DNA of 64,000 nt from contig NZ_CP039865.1 of NCBI RefSeq assembly GCF_005160265.1, positions 2,628,828 to 2,692,827 of the forward strand. Direction: 5' to 3'. This stretch comes from Phreatobacter aquaticus (GTDB lineage: Bacteria; Pseudomonadota; Alphaproteobacteria; Rhizobiales; Phreatobacteraceae). The translations under genes were made by a program, and so were the position numbers. Under the pieces are notes generated by a model that had not been told where the DNA came from, did not search any database, and was given only the letters and a program-made list of their open reading frames with translations. Shown here one piece after another: positions 41,930-50,263 of the stretch (within the stretch, counting starts at the first letter, position 1; the number at the start of each line of letters is the position of its first letter).

Positions 41930-42795
41930 CAGGCGGCCCTCCGGCTTGAGGTTGCGGCGAGGTCGGTCAGGAGATCGCGGACGAGCGTGGTCGCTGCGCC
42001 AAGACGGTAGGCGCCGGTGGCTCGGACATCGTCAATCGGGGAGAGCGTGGCGAGGTGGCGCGCTTCCACATGGCCGGCAGCGTCGGCCAGCGGCACGCCG
42101 ATCAGTTCGCTTTCCAGCCGTCCCAGCCGTTCGGCCACCGCCGAACAGGCGCCAACCGCGATGCGCACGGTCGTGATGTGGCCGGCCGCATCGGTTGCGA
42201 CCACGCCTGCCACCATTGCGATGGAGATGACCAGATAGGCCCGGGCGCCGAGCTTCAGGAATTGGGACCGTGCGCCGTCGACCGAGGGGATCAATATCGC
42301 CGTGACGATCTCGTCGGGGCGGAGCGCCGTCTTGCGATAGCCGGTGATGAATTCGGAGATGGGCAGCGTGCGCGTACCGGCAAGGCTCGCAAGCTCGATC
42401 TCGGCATCCAGCGCCATCAGGTTCGGGATGCCGTCGCCGGCTGGCGAGGCCGTGACGAGATTGCCGGCCAGAGTGCCGGAATTCTGCACCTGCACGCCGC
42501 CAACCGCGCGGGCGGCTTGTGCATAGCCATCGAACAACGGAGGCAGATCGGCCCGGATGAGATCGGTCCAGGTGGTGAGCGCACCGAAGCGGACGCCGGT
42601 CGCCGTCTGCTCGATGCCACGCAGGCCCGGCACGGCGGAGAGATCCAGTACGTCCTTGTGGGTCGGGTCGCCCCAGGCGCGCTTGGCCGTGCGCACCGGA
42701 TAGACATCGGTACCACCGGCAAGCGGCATCACGTCATGGTTCGCCCGGATTTCCAGCGCCTCGGCCAGCGTCTTCGGTCGGAAATAGGCCGTCAT
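41929..42795 (-). CDS. molybdenum hydroxylase FAD-binding (CoxM-like) subunit
   Basis: A 288-residue FAD subunit. MTAYFRPKTLAEALEIRANHDVMPLAGGTDVYPV carries the first FAD loop (AGGTD), and VGGVQVQNSGTLAGNLVTASPAGDGIPNLMALDAEIEL carries the second (NSGTLAGN, near residue 108). The C-terminal VRIAVGACSAVAERLGRLE matches the CO-dehydrogenase flavoprotein C-domain. It passes electrons from the 2Fe-2S clusters to an acceptor. I chose the ATG at 42795, which overlaps the hyuB stop (TGATG) and has GGAGGG upstream; alternatives are ATG 42807 and GTG 42813. It lies between hyuB and the FeS-Mo subunit in one operon. Confidence 0.93.
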   Translation of the reverse strand: MTAYFRPKTLAEALEIRANHDVMPLAGGTDVYPVRTAKRAWGDPTHKDVLDLSAVPGLRGIEQTATGVRFGALTTWTDLIRADLPPLFDGYAQAARAVGGVQVQNSGTLAGNLVTASPAGDGIPNLMALDAEIELASLAGTRTLPISEFITGYRKTALRPDEIVTAILIPSVDGARSQFLKLGARAYLVISIAMVAGVVATDAAGHITTVRIAVGACSAVAERLGRLESELIGVPLADAAGHVEARHLATLSPIDDVRATGAYRLGAATTLVRDLLTDLAATSSRRAA

Positions 42796-44489
42796 CACGC
42801 CCTCCATCCCCACAGCCGCCCGGCTTCCTCGGCCGTGTAATAGCCGCGCGCCACGTCGCGGCTGATGGCGGCGGGATCGCGCCTGGCCGGATCGCCATAG
42901 CCGCCACCACCCGGCGTCTTCACCTCCACGCGGTCGCCCTTGCGGATCAGGATGCCCTGGTCCTTGGAGAGATGTTCCGGGATCGTCGTCGTGCCGTTCC
43001 GATGGATCATCACCTGGTTCGGCGCGCCGTCCTGGCCACCCAGCACGCCCGGCGGGCCGAAGCGGCCGTGATCCATCACGAAGGAGGCGCGCGCCTCGCC
43101 GCGTAGCAATTCCATGTCGTAATGGACGCCGAAGCCGCCGCGCTTTTCGCCGGCGCCGCCCGAGCCCTCGTGCAGCGAGAAGCGTCGGAACAGAACCGGG
43201 TAATATTGCTCCATCACCTCTATGGGCGCGGTCTTGGAGATCCCGATGGTCGAGCAGCCATTGGTCAGGCCGTCGGTCGCGACATTGCCGCCATAGCCAC
43301 CGCCCGTGATCTTGTACATGACGTAGCCGGCGTTCTTGGCCGGGTCGAAACCGCCCAGCGCGAAATTGCCGGACGTGCCGGCGGGCGCGGCCGTCACCTT
43401 GTCCGGGATCGCCTGGACGAGGGCCAGGAACACCGCTTCCGCGATGCGCTGTGACACTTCCGCCGCGCAGCCCGAGACCGGCTTCGGATATTGAGCATCC
43501 AGGAAAGTGCCGACCGGACGATTGACGATCAGCGGCTCGAAGGCGCCCGAATTGATCGGCACGTCGGGGAAGATGTGCTTCACGCCGAGATAGACCGCCG
43601 ACAGCGTGGTGGCGATCACCGAGTTCATCGGCCCCTGGCAGGGCGGCGATGATCCCGCAAAATCGAAGGTCAGCGTGTCGCCGGCCTTGGTCACGGCGAG
43701 CGCGATCTTCAGCGGCTCGTTCACGACACCGTCGGAATCGACATAGGCCACGCTTGCATAGGTCCCGTCCGGGATCTGGCGGATTTCCGCCCGCATCCGG
43801 TCGGCCGAGCGGGCGCGGATCTGGACGATCGCCTCGTCCAGTGTCTCGCGGCCATAGCGCGCGACCATCTCCATGAGCCGGCTCTCGCCAACCAGCAGGG
43901 CGGCGGCCTGGGCCTTGATGTCGCCGATCCGCTGTTCGGCAATGCGGATGTTCGACGAGATGATCGCGAAGATCTCGGGATCCATCTCGCCCTTCTTGAA
44001 CAGCTTCACCGGTGGCAGGCGCAGGCCCTCCTGCTCCACCTCGGTCGCATGGGCCGAGAAGCCGCCCGGCACCATGCCGCCGATATCGGGCCAGTGGCCG
44101 GTATTCTGCAGCCAGCAGAACAGCTCGCCCTCGATGAAGACGGGCTTGGCGAAGCGCACGTCCATGAGGTGCGTGCCGCCGAGATAGGGGTCGTTGACGA
44201 TGTAGATATCGCCGGGCTCGGGCTTGCCGGCCTTGCCCTCGCGGATCAGCCGGATGATCTCTTTCGTCGAATACTGCATGACGCCGACAAAGACCGGCAG
44301 GCCGAACTCGCCCTGGCTGATCAGCGCGCCGGTATCGCGGTCATAGATGCCGTCGGCGCGGTCATCGGCTTCCGCGATCACCGGCGAGAAGGCCGAGCGC
44401 GAGAAGGCGATGTCCATCTCGTTGCAGACCTGCTGGAGGCCGGCCTGGATGACGGCAAGGGTCAGCGCGTCAATGGGTTTCGTGCTCAT
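42795..44489 (-). CDS. hyuB: hydantoinase B / oxoprolinase family protein
   Basis: A 564-residue subunit of an ATP-dependent cyclic-amide hydrolase. Landmarks are LTLAVIQAGLQQVCNEMDIAFSRSAFSPVIAEADDRADGIYD, GDIYIVNDPYLGGTHLMDVRFAKPVF near residue 92, QNTGHWPDIGGMVPGGFSAHATEVEQEGLRLPPVKLF near 125-160 and the glycine-rich C-terminal VEVKTPGGGGYGDPARRD. These define the HyuB/oxoprolinase-B family, which partners HyuA to open hydantoins, N-methylhydantoin or oxoproline. The start ATG overlaps the hyuA stop. Linkage to a molybdenum hydroxylase is unusual and suggests a lactam formed from an N-heterocycle as substrate. Confidence 0.93.
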   Translation of the reverse strand: MSTKPIDALTLAVIQAGLQQVCNEMDIAFSRSAFSPVIAEADDRADGIYDRDTGALISQGEFGLPVFVGVMQYSTKEIIRLIREGKAGKPEPGDIYIVNDPYLGGTHLMDVRFAKPVFIEGELFCWLQNTGHWPDIGGMVPGGFSAHATEVEQEGLRLPPVKLFKKGEMDPEIFAIISSNIRIAEQRIGDIKAQAAALLVGESRLMEMVARYGRETLDEAIVQIRARSADRMRAEIRQIPDGTYASVAYVDSDGVVNEPLKIALAVTKAGDTLTFDFAGSSPPCQGPMNSVIATTLSAVYLGVKHIFPDVPINSGAFEPLIVNRPVGTFLDAQYPKPVSGCAAEVSQRIAEAVFLALVQAIPDKVTAAPAGTSGNFALGGFDPAKNAGYVMYKITGGGYGGNVATDGLTNGCSTIGISKTAPIEVMEQYYPVLFRRFSLHEGSGGAGEKRGGFGVHYDMELLRGEARASFVMDHGRFGPPGVLGGQDGAPNQVMIHRNGTTTIPEHLSKDQGILIRKGDRVEVKTPGGGGYGDPARRDPAAISRDVARGYYTAEEAGRLWGWRA

Positions 44490-46540
44490 ACCTTCACCCT
44501 CAGATTGCCGATGGCGTCGACGGTCGCGACCGTGCCGGGCTCGATGATCGTGGTGGCGTCGATCTGCTGGATGGCGGCGGGGCCAGAGACGCTGCCGCCG
44601 ATCGGCAGGCGGTCGCGGGAATAGACCTTGGCCTCATGCCAGGCGCCGTCGGCATAGAGCTGGCGCGTGCCGATCACCGCCTCTTCCGCCGTTGCCGCAC
44701 GGGCCGCGCCGTCGATCAGTGCTGAGAGCGGGAAGCTCTTCCGCCGCCCGATCACGCTGGTCACCAGATTGACCAGCACCGCGCGGATTTCCGGCAGGCG
44801 CACCTGGAAACGCTTGAAATAGGCCGCCTCGAAGGCTGCCTGGATCGCCTCGCGGCTGACATCGGCGCTGGCGAGCGGGACCCGGATGAGATGGGTCTGG
44901 CCACGGAACTGCATGTCCGCGCCATGCATCACCACGATCTCCTCGATCTCGGCCTTCTCCTTCTCCACCGTCTCCAGCGCGCTCTGGCCTTGAGCCGCCA
45001 TCAGCCGGTGAACCTCGGCCATGTCGACCTGGTCGAGCGGCTTGTTGACCGTGTTCACCCGGTCCTGCCGGAGATCGGCGACGAGGCAGCCCAGCGCATT
45101 GGTGAGGCCCGGCCGCGCCGGCACCAGCACCTCGGGAATTCCGAGCTCGCGGGCGAGCGCTACCGCATGGAGGGGACCTGCGCCGCCAAAGGCGAACAGC
45201 ACGAAATCGCGGGGGTCATAGCCCTTGGAGAGCGACACCATGCGCACCGCGCCGGACATGTGGACATTGCCGAGCCGGATCACGGCGGCGGCGGCTTCCT
45301 CCACGCTCATGCCGAGCGGATCGGCGATGTCGCGGGCAAAGGCCTGGCGGATCGCCTCCATCGAGACCTTGGCATTGACGGCGGTCAGCCGTTCCGGATC
45401 GAGCCGGCCGAGCACCAGATTGGCATCCGTGATGGTCGGCTTCGTGCCGCCGCGCCCAAACCCGATCGGACCCGGCTCCGAGCCCGCCGAATGGGGGCCA
45501 ACCTGCAACATGCCGGCCTTGTTGACCGAGGCGATCGAGCCGCCGCCGGCGCCGACCGTGCGCACATCCACCATGGGCAAATGGATCGGCAGGCCATAGG
45601 CAATTGTCAGTTCGGCCGAGACTTCCGGCACGCCGCCATGGATCAGTGCGACGTCGGTGGATGTGCCGCCCATGTCATAGGTGATCGCGTTGGTGAGGCC
45701 GGACTGTGCGAGCGTGGCGGCTGCCGCCATCACGCCGGAAGCCGGGCCCGACATGACGGTCTTGGCCGCTTCAAGGGCCACCACCGAGGCCGGCACCGTG
45801 CCGCCATTGCCGTTCATCACCAGGAGGTCGTGGGCAAAGCCCTTGGCCGAGAGATCGGCCTGCAGCCGCTGGACATAGCGGTCGAGGATCGGCTGCACGG
45901 CGGCGTTCACGCTCGCCGTGGTGCCGCGCTCATATTCGCGGAACTCCGAGAGAAGCTCGTGGCCAAGCGTCACATAGGGGTTCGGCCAGAGGGAGCGGAC
46001 GATCTCGCCGGCGCGCTTCTCGTGGGCCGGATTGGCATAGGCGTGCAGGAAATGAACGACGATCGCCTCGCAACCGGCTTCGATCAGCGCCTTGGTCTCG
46101 CGGGCCACCGCGGCCTCGTCGAGCGGGATCACCACTTCGCCGTGGGCGTTCAGCCGCTCGGGCACCTCGCGGCGGAGCTCGCGCGGGATCAGCGGGTCGA
46201 ACGTACCGATCATGCCATAGGCGGCGGGGCGGGTGCGCCGGCCAAGCTCGAGAATGTCGCGGAACCCGTCGGTGGTGATCAGGCCGACCTTGGCCACCTT
46301 GCGTTCCAGCACCGCATTGGTGGTGGCGGTCGTGCCATGGATGATCAGGTCGAGATCGGCGGGCGAGGCGCCCGCCGCCTCGATGGCCTGGACGACGCCG
46401 AGCGCCTGGTTGGCGGCGCTGGTCGGCACCTTGGCCAGGCGCACGGTGACCCGGCCACCCTCCGTCTCGGTCAGGAGAAGGTCGGTGAAGGTCCCGCCCA
46501 CGTCGATGCCGGCTACTCGCCTCACGGTCTGCCTCGTCAT
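44486..46540 (-). CDS. hyuA: hydantoinase A / oxoprolinase family protein
   Basis: A 684-residue ATP-binding subunit. The N-terminal AGIDVGGTFTDLLLTE is the ASKHA phosphate loop, followed by IHGTTATTNAVLERKVAKVGLITTDGFRDILELGRRTRPAAYG near residue 72-115, MGGTSTDVALI near 285 and GAGGGSIASVNKAG near 330. It activates the amide carbonyl by phosphorylation from ATP for hydrolysis with HyuB. The ATG at 46540 is chosen because the reading frame upstream to the GTG at 46594 has no ribosome site. The ATG itself also lacks a clear Shine-Dalgarno sequence: the operator-like palindrome 46540-46551 directly abuts it. Confidence 0.9.
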   Translation of the reverse strand: MTRQTVRRVAGIDVGGTFTDLLLTETEGGRVTVRLAKVPTSAANQALGVVQAIEAAGASPADLDLIIHGTTATTNAVLERKVAKVGLITTDGFRDILELGRRTRPAAYGMIGTFDPLIPRELRREVPERLNAHGEVVIPLDEAAVARETKALIEAGCEAIVVHFLHAYANPAHEKRAGEIVRSLWPNPYVTLGHELLSEFREYERGTTASVNAAVQPILDRYVQRLQADLSAKGFAHDLLVMNGNGGTVPASVVALEAAKTVMSGPASGVMAAAATLAQSGLTNAITYDMGGTSTDVALIHGGVPEVSAELTIAYGLPIHLPMVDVRTVGAGGGSIASVNKAGMLQVGPHSAGSEPGPIGFGRGGTKPTITDANLVLGRLDPERLTAVNAKVSMEAIRQAFARDIADPLGMSVEEAAAAVIRLGNVHMSGAVRMVSLSKGYDPRDFVLFAFGGAGPLHAVALARELGIPEVLVPARPGLTNALGCLVADLRQDRVNTVNKPLDQVDMAEVHRLMAAQGQSALETVEKEKAEIEEIVVMHGADMQFRGQTHLIRVPLASADVSREAIQAAFEAAYFKRFQVRLPEIRAVLVNLVTSVIGRRKSFPLSALIDGAARAATAEEAVIGTRQLYADGAWHEAKVYSRDRLPIGGSVSGPAAIQQIDATTIIEPGTVATVDAIGNLRVKV

Positions 46541-46551
46541 TCGTCTACGAA
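46540..46551. promoter_or_regulatory. operator-like palindrome TTCGT-CT-ACGAA at the hyuA start
   Basis: TTCGT (46540-46544), CT, ACGAA (46547-46551) is a perfect inverted repeat inside the larger match CATTCGTNNACGAACG. The same 16-base pattern occurs at the Liv binding-protein promoter (51572-51587). It touches the hyuA start codon, so a bound protein would cover the transcription or translation start. The GT-NN-AC core resembles GntR-type sites. Confidence 0.6.
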
Positions 46552-46621
46552 CGTTGGCGACATGCCAAGGTTCAATTTTGCTTCGTCCATCCACCGCCCC
46601 GGGGGGCGATTTCTGTCATTG

Positions 46622-46719
46622 GTCACCCCCGGCGAGCCCGAAGGGCGAGGGAAGGGGGTCCAGGAGTCGTTTGTCCCGACTTCGTGGCCCTTGGATCCCC
46701 TTCCCTCGCCGGGGATGAC
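46622..46719. repeat. dispersed GTCACCCCCGGCGAG palindrome, copy B
   Basis: A 98-bp imperfect palindrome whose first 43 bases are identical to copy A at 25102; the right end CCCTTCCCTCGCCGGGGATGAC lacks the GCTTCG inner piece of copy A. It lies between livF and the hyuA promoter, probably terminating the liv operon. Confidence 0.85.
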
Positions 46720-46773
46720 GGATCATCCCAGTCGACGCAGCGACGGCCTCTTCCCCATGTGGGGCTCATGCAC

Positions 46774-47490
46774 TCACATGCTCAGATAGGCTTCGCGGAT
46801 CTCGTCATTGGCTTCGAGATCAGCCGTCGTTCCCTCGTACCGGATCGCGCCCTTCTCGATGACATAGGCGCGGTCCGACACGGCGGAGGCGAAGTATAGG
46901 TTCTGTTCGGAGAGCAGCACGGCGATGCCCTCGGCCTTCATGGCGAGCACGGCATCGGCCATCTGCTCGACGATGACGGGCGCAAGGCCCTCCGAGGGCT
47001 CGTCCAGTAGCACCGCATGCGGATTGCCCATCAAGGTGCGGGCGATCGTCAGCATCTGCTGCTCGCCGCCCGACATGGCGGAAGCTCTGCGGCCCTTCAT
47101 CTCGGCGAGATTGGGGAAGATCGCGAAAAGCCGCTCCGGCGTCCAGGCATTGGCGGTGCTGCCCGCCGCCTTCCGCCCGACTTCCAGGTTCTCGTAGACG
47201 GTGAGGTCGGTGAAGATGCGCCGCTCCTCGGGCACATAGCCGAGGCCAAGGCGCGCGATCCGGTAGGGCTGCTGCCCGGTGATCATCTCACCCTCGAAGG
47301 TGATCCGTCCCTCGGAGGGAATGAGGCCCATGATGGCCTTCAGCGTCGTGGTCTTGCCGGCACCATTGCGGCCCATCAGCGCCACGACCTCGCCGGAGCG
47401 GAGCGAAAGATCGACGCCGAACAGCACCTGAGCGCGGCCATAGGCGGCCGAAACGTTCTGGACGTCGAGAAGCGTACGGGAGGTGGTCAT
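46774..47490 (-). CDS. livF: branched-chain amino acid-type ABC transporter ATPase LivF (second system)
   Basis: A 238-residue ATPase: TLLDVQNVSAAYGRAQVLFGVDLSL, Walker A LMGRNGAGKTTTLKAIMG near residue 37, signature MSGGEQQMLTIARTLMG near 138 and Walker B AVLLDEPSEGLAPVIVEQM near 160. The EGLAPVI motif marks LivF. The ATG at 47490 overlaps the livG stop (TGATG); a GTG at 47493 would add one residue. It is the last gene of the second liv operon. It is only moderately similar to the first LivF (21168-21869), so the two systems are not recent duplicates. Confidence 0.94.
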   Translation of the reverse strand: MTTSRTLLDVQNVSAAYGRAQVLFGVDLSLRSGEVVALMGRNGAGKTTTLKAIMGLIPSEGRITFEGEMITGQQPYRIARLGLGYVPEERRIFTDLTVYENLEVGRKAAGSTANAWTPERLFAIFPNLAEMKGRRASAMSGGEQQMLTIARTLMGNPHAVLLDEPSEGLAPVIVEQMADAVLAMKAEGIAVLLSEQNLYFASAVSDRAYVIEKGAIRYEGTTADLEANDEIREAYLSM

Positions 47491-48278
47491 CACGCGGCTC
47501 CCACTGTCGCGCGCCGCGCCTTGAGCGCCGCCTGCACGCCGGTTTCGCCGAGATAGACCTGCTTCACCTGCGCGTTCGACCGGACCTCGTCGGGCGTGCC
47601 CTCGGCGATGATCTCGCCGCGCACCAGCACCAGGATCCGGTCGGAATGGGCGAAGACCGCGTCCATGTCGTGCTCGGTGAACAGGACGCCGATCTTGTGC
47701 TTGCGGGCGATGCTGGCCGTCAGCTCCATCAGCTGGGCGCGTTCCTTCGGCGCCATGCCGGCGGTCGGCTCGTCCATCAGCAGCAGCTTCGGATTGGAGG
47801 CGAGCGCAATTGCCAGTTCCACCCGCTTCACGTCGCCATAGGCGAGCTCCGACACCGGCCGTTCCGCCATGTCGGCCATGCCGACGCGGTCGAGAAAGCC
47901 GATCGCCTCGTCGCGGTGGAGGCTGTGGGCATTGGCGGTCAGCGAGCGCGTCTCGTTCCGATGCGAGATCAGCGCCATCTGGACATTCTCGGCGACGCTC
48001 ATCGAGACGAACGTCTGGGCGATCTGGAAGGTCCGCCCCACGCCCTTGCGCCAGACCATGCGCGGCGGCTGGCCCGTCACGTCCTCGCCGTCGAGCACCA
48101 CGCGGCCGAGATCGGGCTTCAGCTGGCCGCCGACCATGTTGAAGGTCGTCGACTTGCCGGCACCGTTCGGGCCGATGATAGCGAGCAGTTCACCGGGCGC
48201 CAGCTGGAACGACACGTTCTTGGCCGCCGTCACACCGCCGAAGCGCTTCTGCAGATTGTCGACCAGGAGCAGCGTCAT
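47490..48278 (-). CDS. livG: branched-chain amino acid-type ABC transporter ATPase LivG (second system)
   Basis: A 262-residue ATPase: LLVDNLQKRFGGVTAAKNVSFQL, Walker A IGPNGAGKSTTFNMVGG near residue 37, GVGRTFQIAQTFVSMSVAENV near 85, LAYGDVKRVELAIALAS near 145 and Walker B LLLMDEPTAGMAPKERAQL near 165. TAGM and AYGDVKRVE are LivG marks. It overlaps the permease stop by 4 bp and the livF start by one base. It partners the second LivF to power the fused LivHM permease. Confidence 0.94.
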   Translation of the reverse strand: MTLLLVDNLQKRFGGVTAAKNVSFQLAPGELLAIIGPNGAGKSTTFNMVGGQLKPDLGRVVLDGEDVTGQPPRMVWRKGVGRTFQIAQTFVSMSVAENVQMALISHRNETRSLTANAHSLHRDEAIGFLDRVGMADMAERPVSELAYGDVKRVELAIALASNPKLLLMDEPTAGMAPKERAQLMELTASIARKHKIGVLFTEHDMDAVFAHSDRILVLVRGEIIAEGTPDEVRSNAQVKQVYLGETGVQAALKARRATVGAA

Positions 48279-50149
48279 GATGCGGCCCTCCCGGCGAAGC
48301 GCTCGCGGGCGGTCTGCACCGCGCCGACAAGACCGCGCGGGAAGATCAGCACCATGGCGATGATGGAGGCGCCGAGGAAAAACCGCCAGAAATCGGTCAG
48401 CGGCATGAAGAAGTCCTTCACCGAATGGAAGAAGGCCGCCCCCACCAGCGGGCCCATCACGGTCTGGATGCCGCCGGTCAGGATCATCACCAGGAAGTCG
48501 ATCGACATGGAGATCGAGATCATGGTCGGATCGATCGACCCCTTGGAAAAGGCATAGAGGCCGCCGGCAAGGCCCGCCGCAGCGCCGGCCAGGATGAAGC
48601 CGAGCCAGCGATGGGTGCGCACATCGATGCCGATGGAATCGGCTCTGGTCGCGCTATCGCGGGCTGCCCTCAGCGTATAGCCGAAGGGGGCATAGACGAC
48701 GTGGCGCAGCGCGAAGATCGCGGCCAGCGACAGCACGGCCACGACGTAGAAATAGACCTGCCGGCTCGACGCCCAGGCCGACGGCCAGACGCCGACCACG
48801 CCATTGTCGCCGCCGGTGACCTCCACCCACTGGAAGAACACCGCATAGGTGATCTGGGCGAAGGCGAGTGTCAGCATGGCGAGATAGATGCCCGAGAGCC
48901 GCACGATGAAATAGCCGAACAGGGCGGCTGCAAGACCTGCCGCTATCGGGGCGGCGATCAGCGCCACCTCCATCGGCAGCTTCAGCGGCCCGGTGACCAG
49001 GAGCCCCGCCGCATAGGCGCCGACGCCGAAATAGGCGGCATGGCCGAACGAAACGAGCCCGCCATTGCCGATCAGGAAGTTGAGCGAGAAGGCGGCAAGC
49101 GCGAAGACCAGAATCTCGATGCCGACCTTGACCTTGTAGGCATCGCCGACAAGCGGAATGGCGAGCAGGGCCAGCACAACCAGGGCGCTGATGATCCACT
49201 CCGTCCGGGCGAAGGGCTTCAGGTTGAGGATGCCCTCCGGAAGGATGGCGCGATTGGCGGTCGCGTCCGGCTTGCCCATCAGGCCCCAGGGCTTCACCAC
49301 CAGGACTACCGCCATCAGCAGGAACACCAGAACCAGGGTGATCTTGGGGAAGATCAGGATGCCGAAGGCTTCCAGCATCTTGATGATCAGGGCGGCGATG
49401 AAGGCGCCCGGCACCGAGCCCATGCCGCCGATCACGGTGACCACGAAGGCTTCCGTGATGATGGAGAGGTCCATGCCCGTATTGGCGGGCAGGCGCGGGA
49501 TCTGCAGCGCGCCGCCGAGGCCGGCGAGGAAGGCGCCGAGGAACAGCGTGCCGGTGAACAGCACGGCCTGGTTGACGCCGAGAGCGCCGACCATCTCGCG
49601 GTCCTGGGTCGCCGCCCGGATGAGCACGCCGAAGCGCGTCTTGTGCATGATCAGCAGGAGGATGCCGAGCACTGCCGGGCCGACGGCGATCAGGAACATC
49701 TCATAGGCCGGAAAGCGCTGGCCGAGGATCTCGATGCCGTGCCGCATGCCCGGTGCGCGCGGCCCCGTGATGTCCACCGGGCCCCAGATCTTCAGCACCA
49801 CGTCCTGGACAATCAGCACGACGCCGAAGGTTGCCAGAAGCTGGAACAGCTCCGGCACCTTGTAGATGCGGCGCAGCAGGACAAGCTCCATCACCACGCC
49901 CAGCACGCCGACCACGATCGCCGACAGGATGACGCCGAGGAAGAACAGGGCCGGCGACCGGTCGAACTCCAGAAGCCACGGTACGATCGTCACGGCCATG
50001 TAGGCGCCGAGCATGTAGAACGAGCCATGGGCGAAATTGACGATGCGGGTCACGCCGAAGACGATGGTCAGGCCGGACGCGATGACGAACAGCGCCGAGG
50101 CGCTGGCCAATCCCGATAGGGCCTGGATGACGAGGAAGGAGAGGTCCAT
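48275..50149 (-). CDS. fused LivH-LivM permease of a branched-chain-type ABC transporter
   Basis: A 624-residue double permease. Residues 1-300 are LivH-like: LSFLVIQALSGLASASALFVIASGLTIVFGVTRIVNFAHGSFYMLGAYMA, LLATFGVVLIVQDVVLKIWG and VVTVIGGMGSVPGAFIAALI. After a linker (ANRAILPEGILNLKPFARTEW, about 305-330), residues 335-624 are LivM-like: ALAAFSLNFLIGNGGLVSFGHAAYFGVGAYAAG and LRAARDSATRADSIGIDVRTHRWLGFI. One polypeptide replaces the usual heterodimer. The ATG at 50149 follows GGAAGGAGAGG; an upstream in-frame start at 50170 is less likely. The operon continues into livG with a 4-bp overlap. Confidence 0.92.
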   Translation of the reverse strand: MDLSFLVIQALSGLASASALFVIASGLTIVFGVTRIVNFAHGSFYMLGAYMAVTIVPWLLEFDRSPALFFLGVILSAIVVGVLGVVMELVLLRRIYKVPELFQLLATFGVVLIVQDVVLKIWGPVDITGPRAPGMRHGIEILGQRFPAYEMFLIAVGPAVLGILLLIMHKTRFGVLIRAATQDREMVGALGVNQAVLFTGTLFLGAFLAGLGGALQIPRLPANTGMDLSIITEAFVVTVIGGMGSVPGAFIAALIIKMLEAFGILIFPKITLVLVFLLMAVVLVVKPWGLMGKPDATANRAILPEGILNLKPFARTEWIISALVVLALLAIPLVGDAYKVKVGIEILVFALAAFSLNFLIGNGGLVSFGHAAYFGVGAYAAGLLVTGPLKLPMEVALIAAPIAAGLAAALFGYFIVRLSGIYLAMLTLAFAQITYAVFFQWVEVTGGDNGVVGVWPSAWASSRQVYFYVVAVLSLAAIFALRHVVYAPFGYTLRAARDSATRADSIGIDVRTHRWLGFILAGAAAGLAGGLYAFSKGSIDPTMISISMSIDFLVMILTGGIQTVMGPLVGAAFFHSVKDFFMPLTDFWRFFLGASIIAMVLIFPRGLVGAVQTARERFAGRAAS

Positions 50150-50263
50150 CGGGGGCGACTCTCGGCGCAAGCGATCAGAGCAGGGTCACGGCGATGCCGC
50201 GATCCGGTGGGGATCTTCCGCCCGGGAGCAGGTCCCGGGCGTATCGTTTCGATCTGATTGGCC

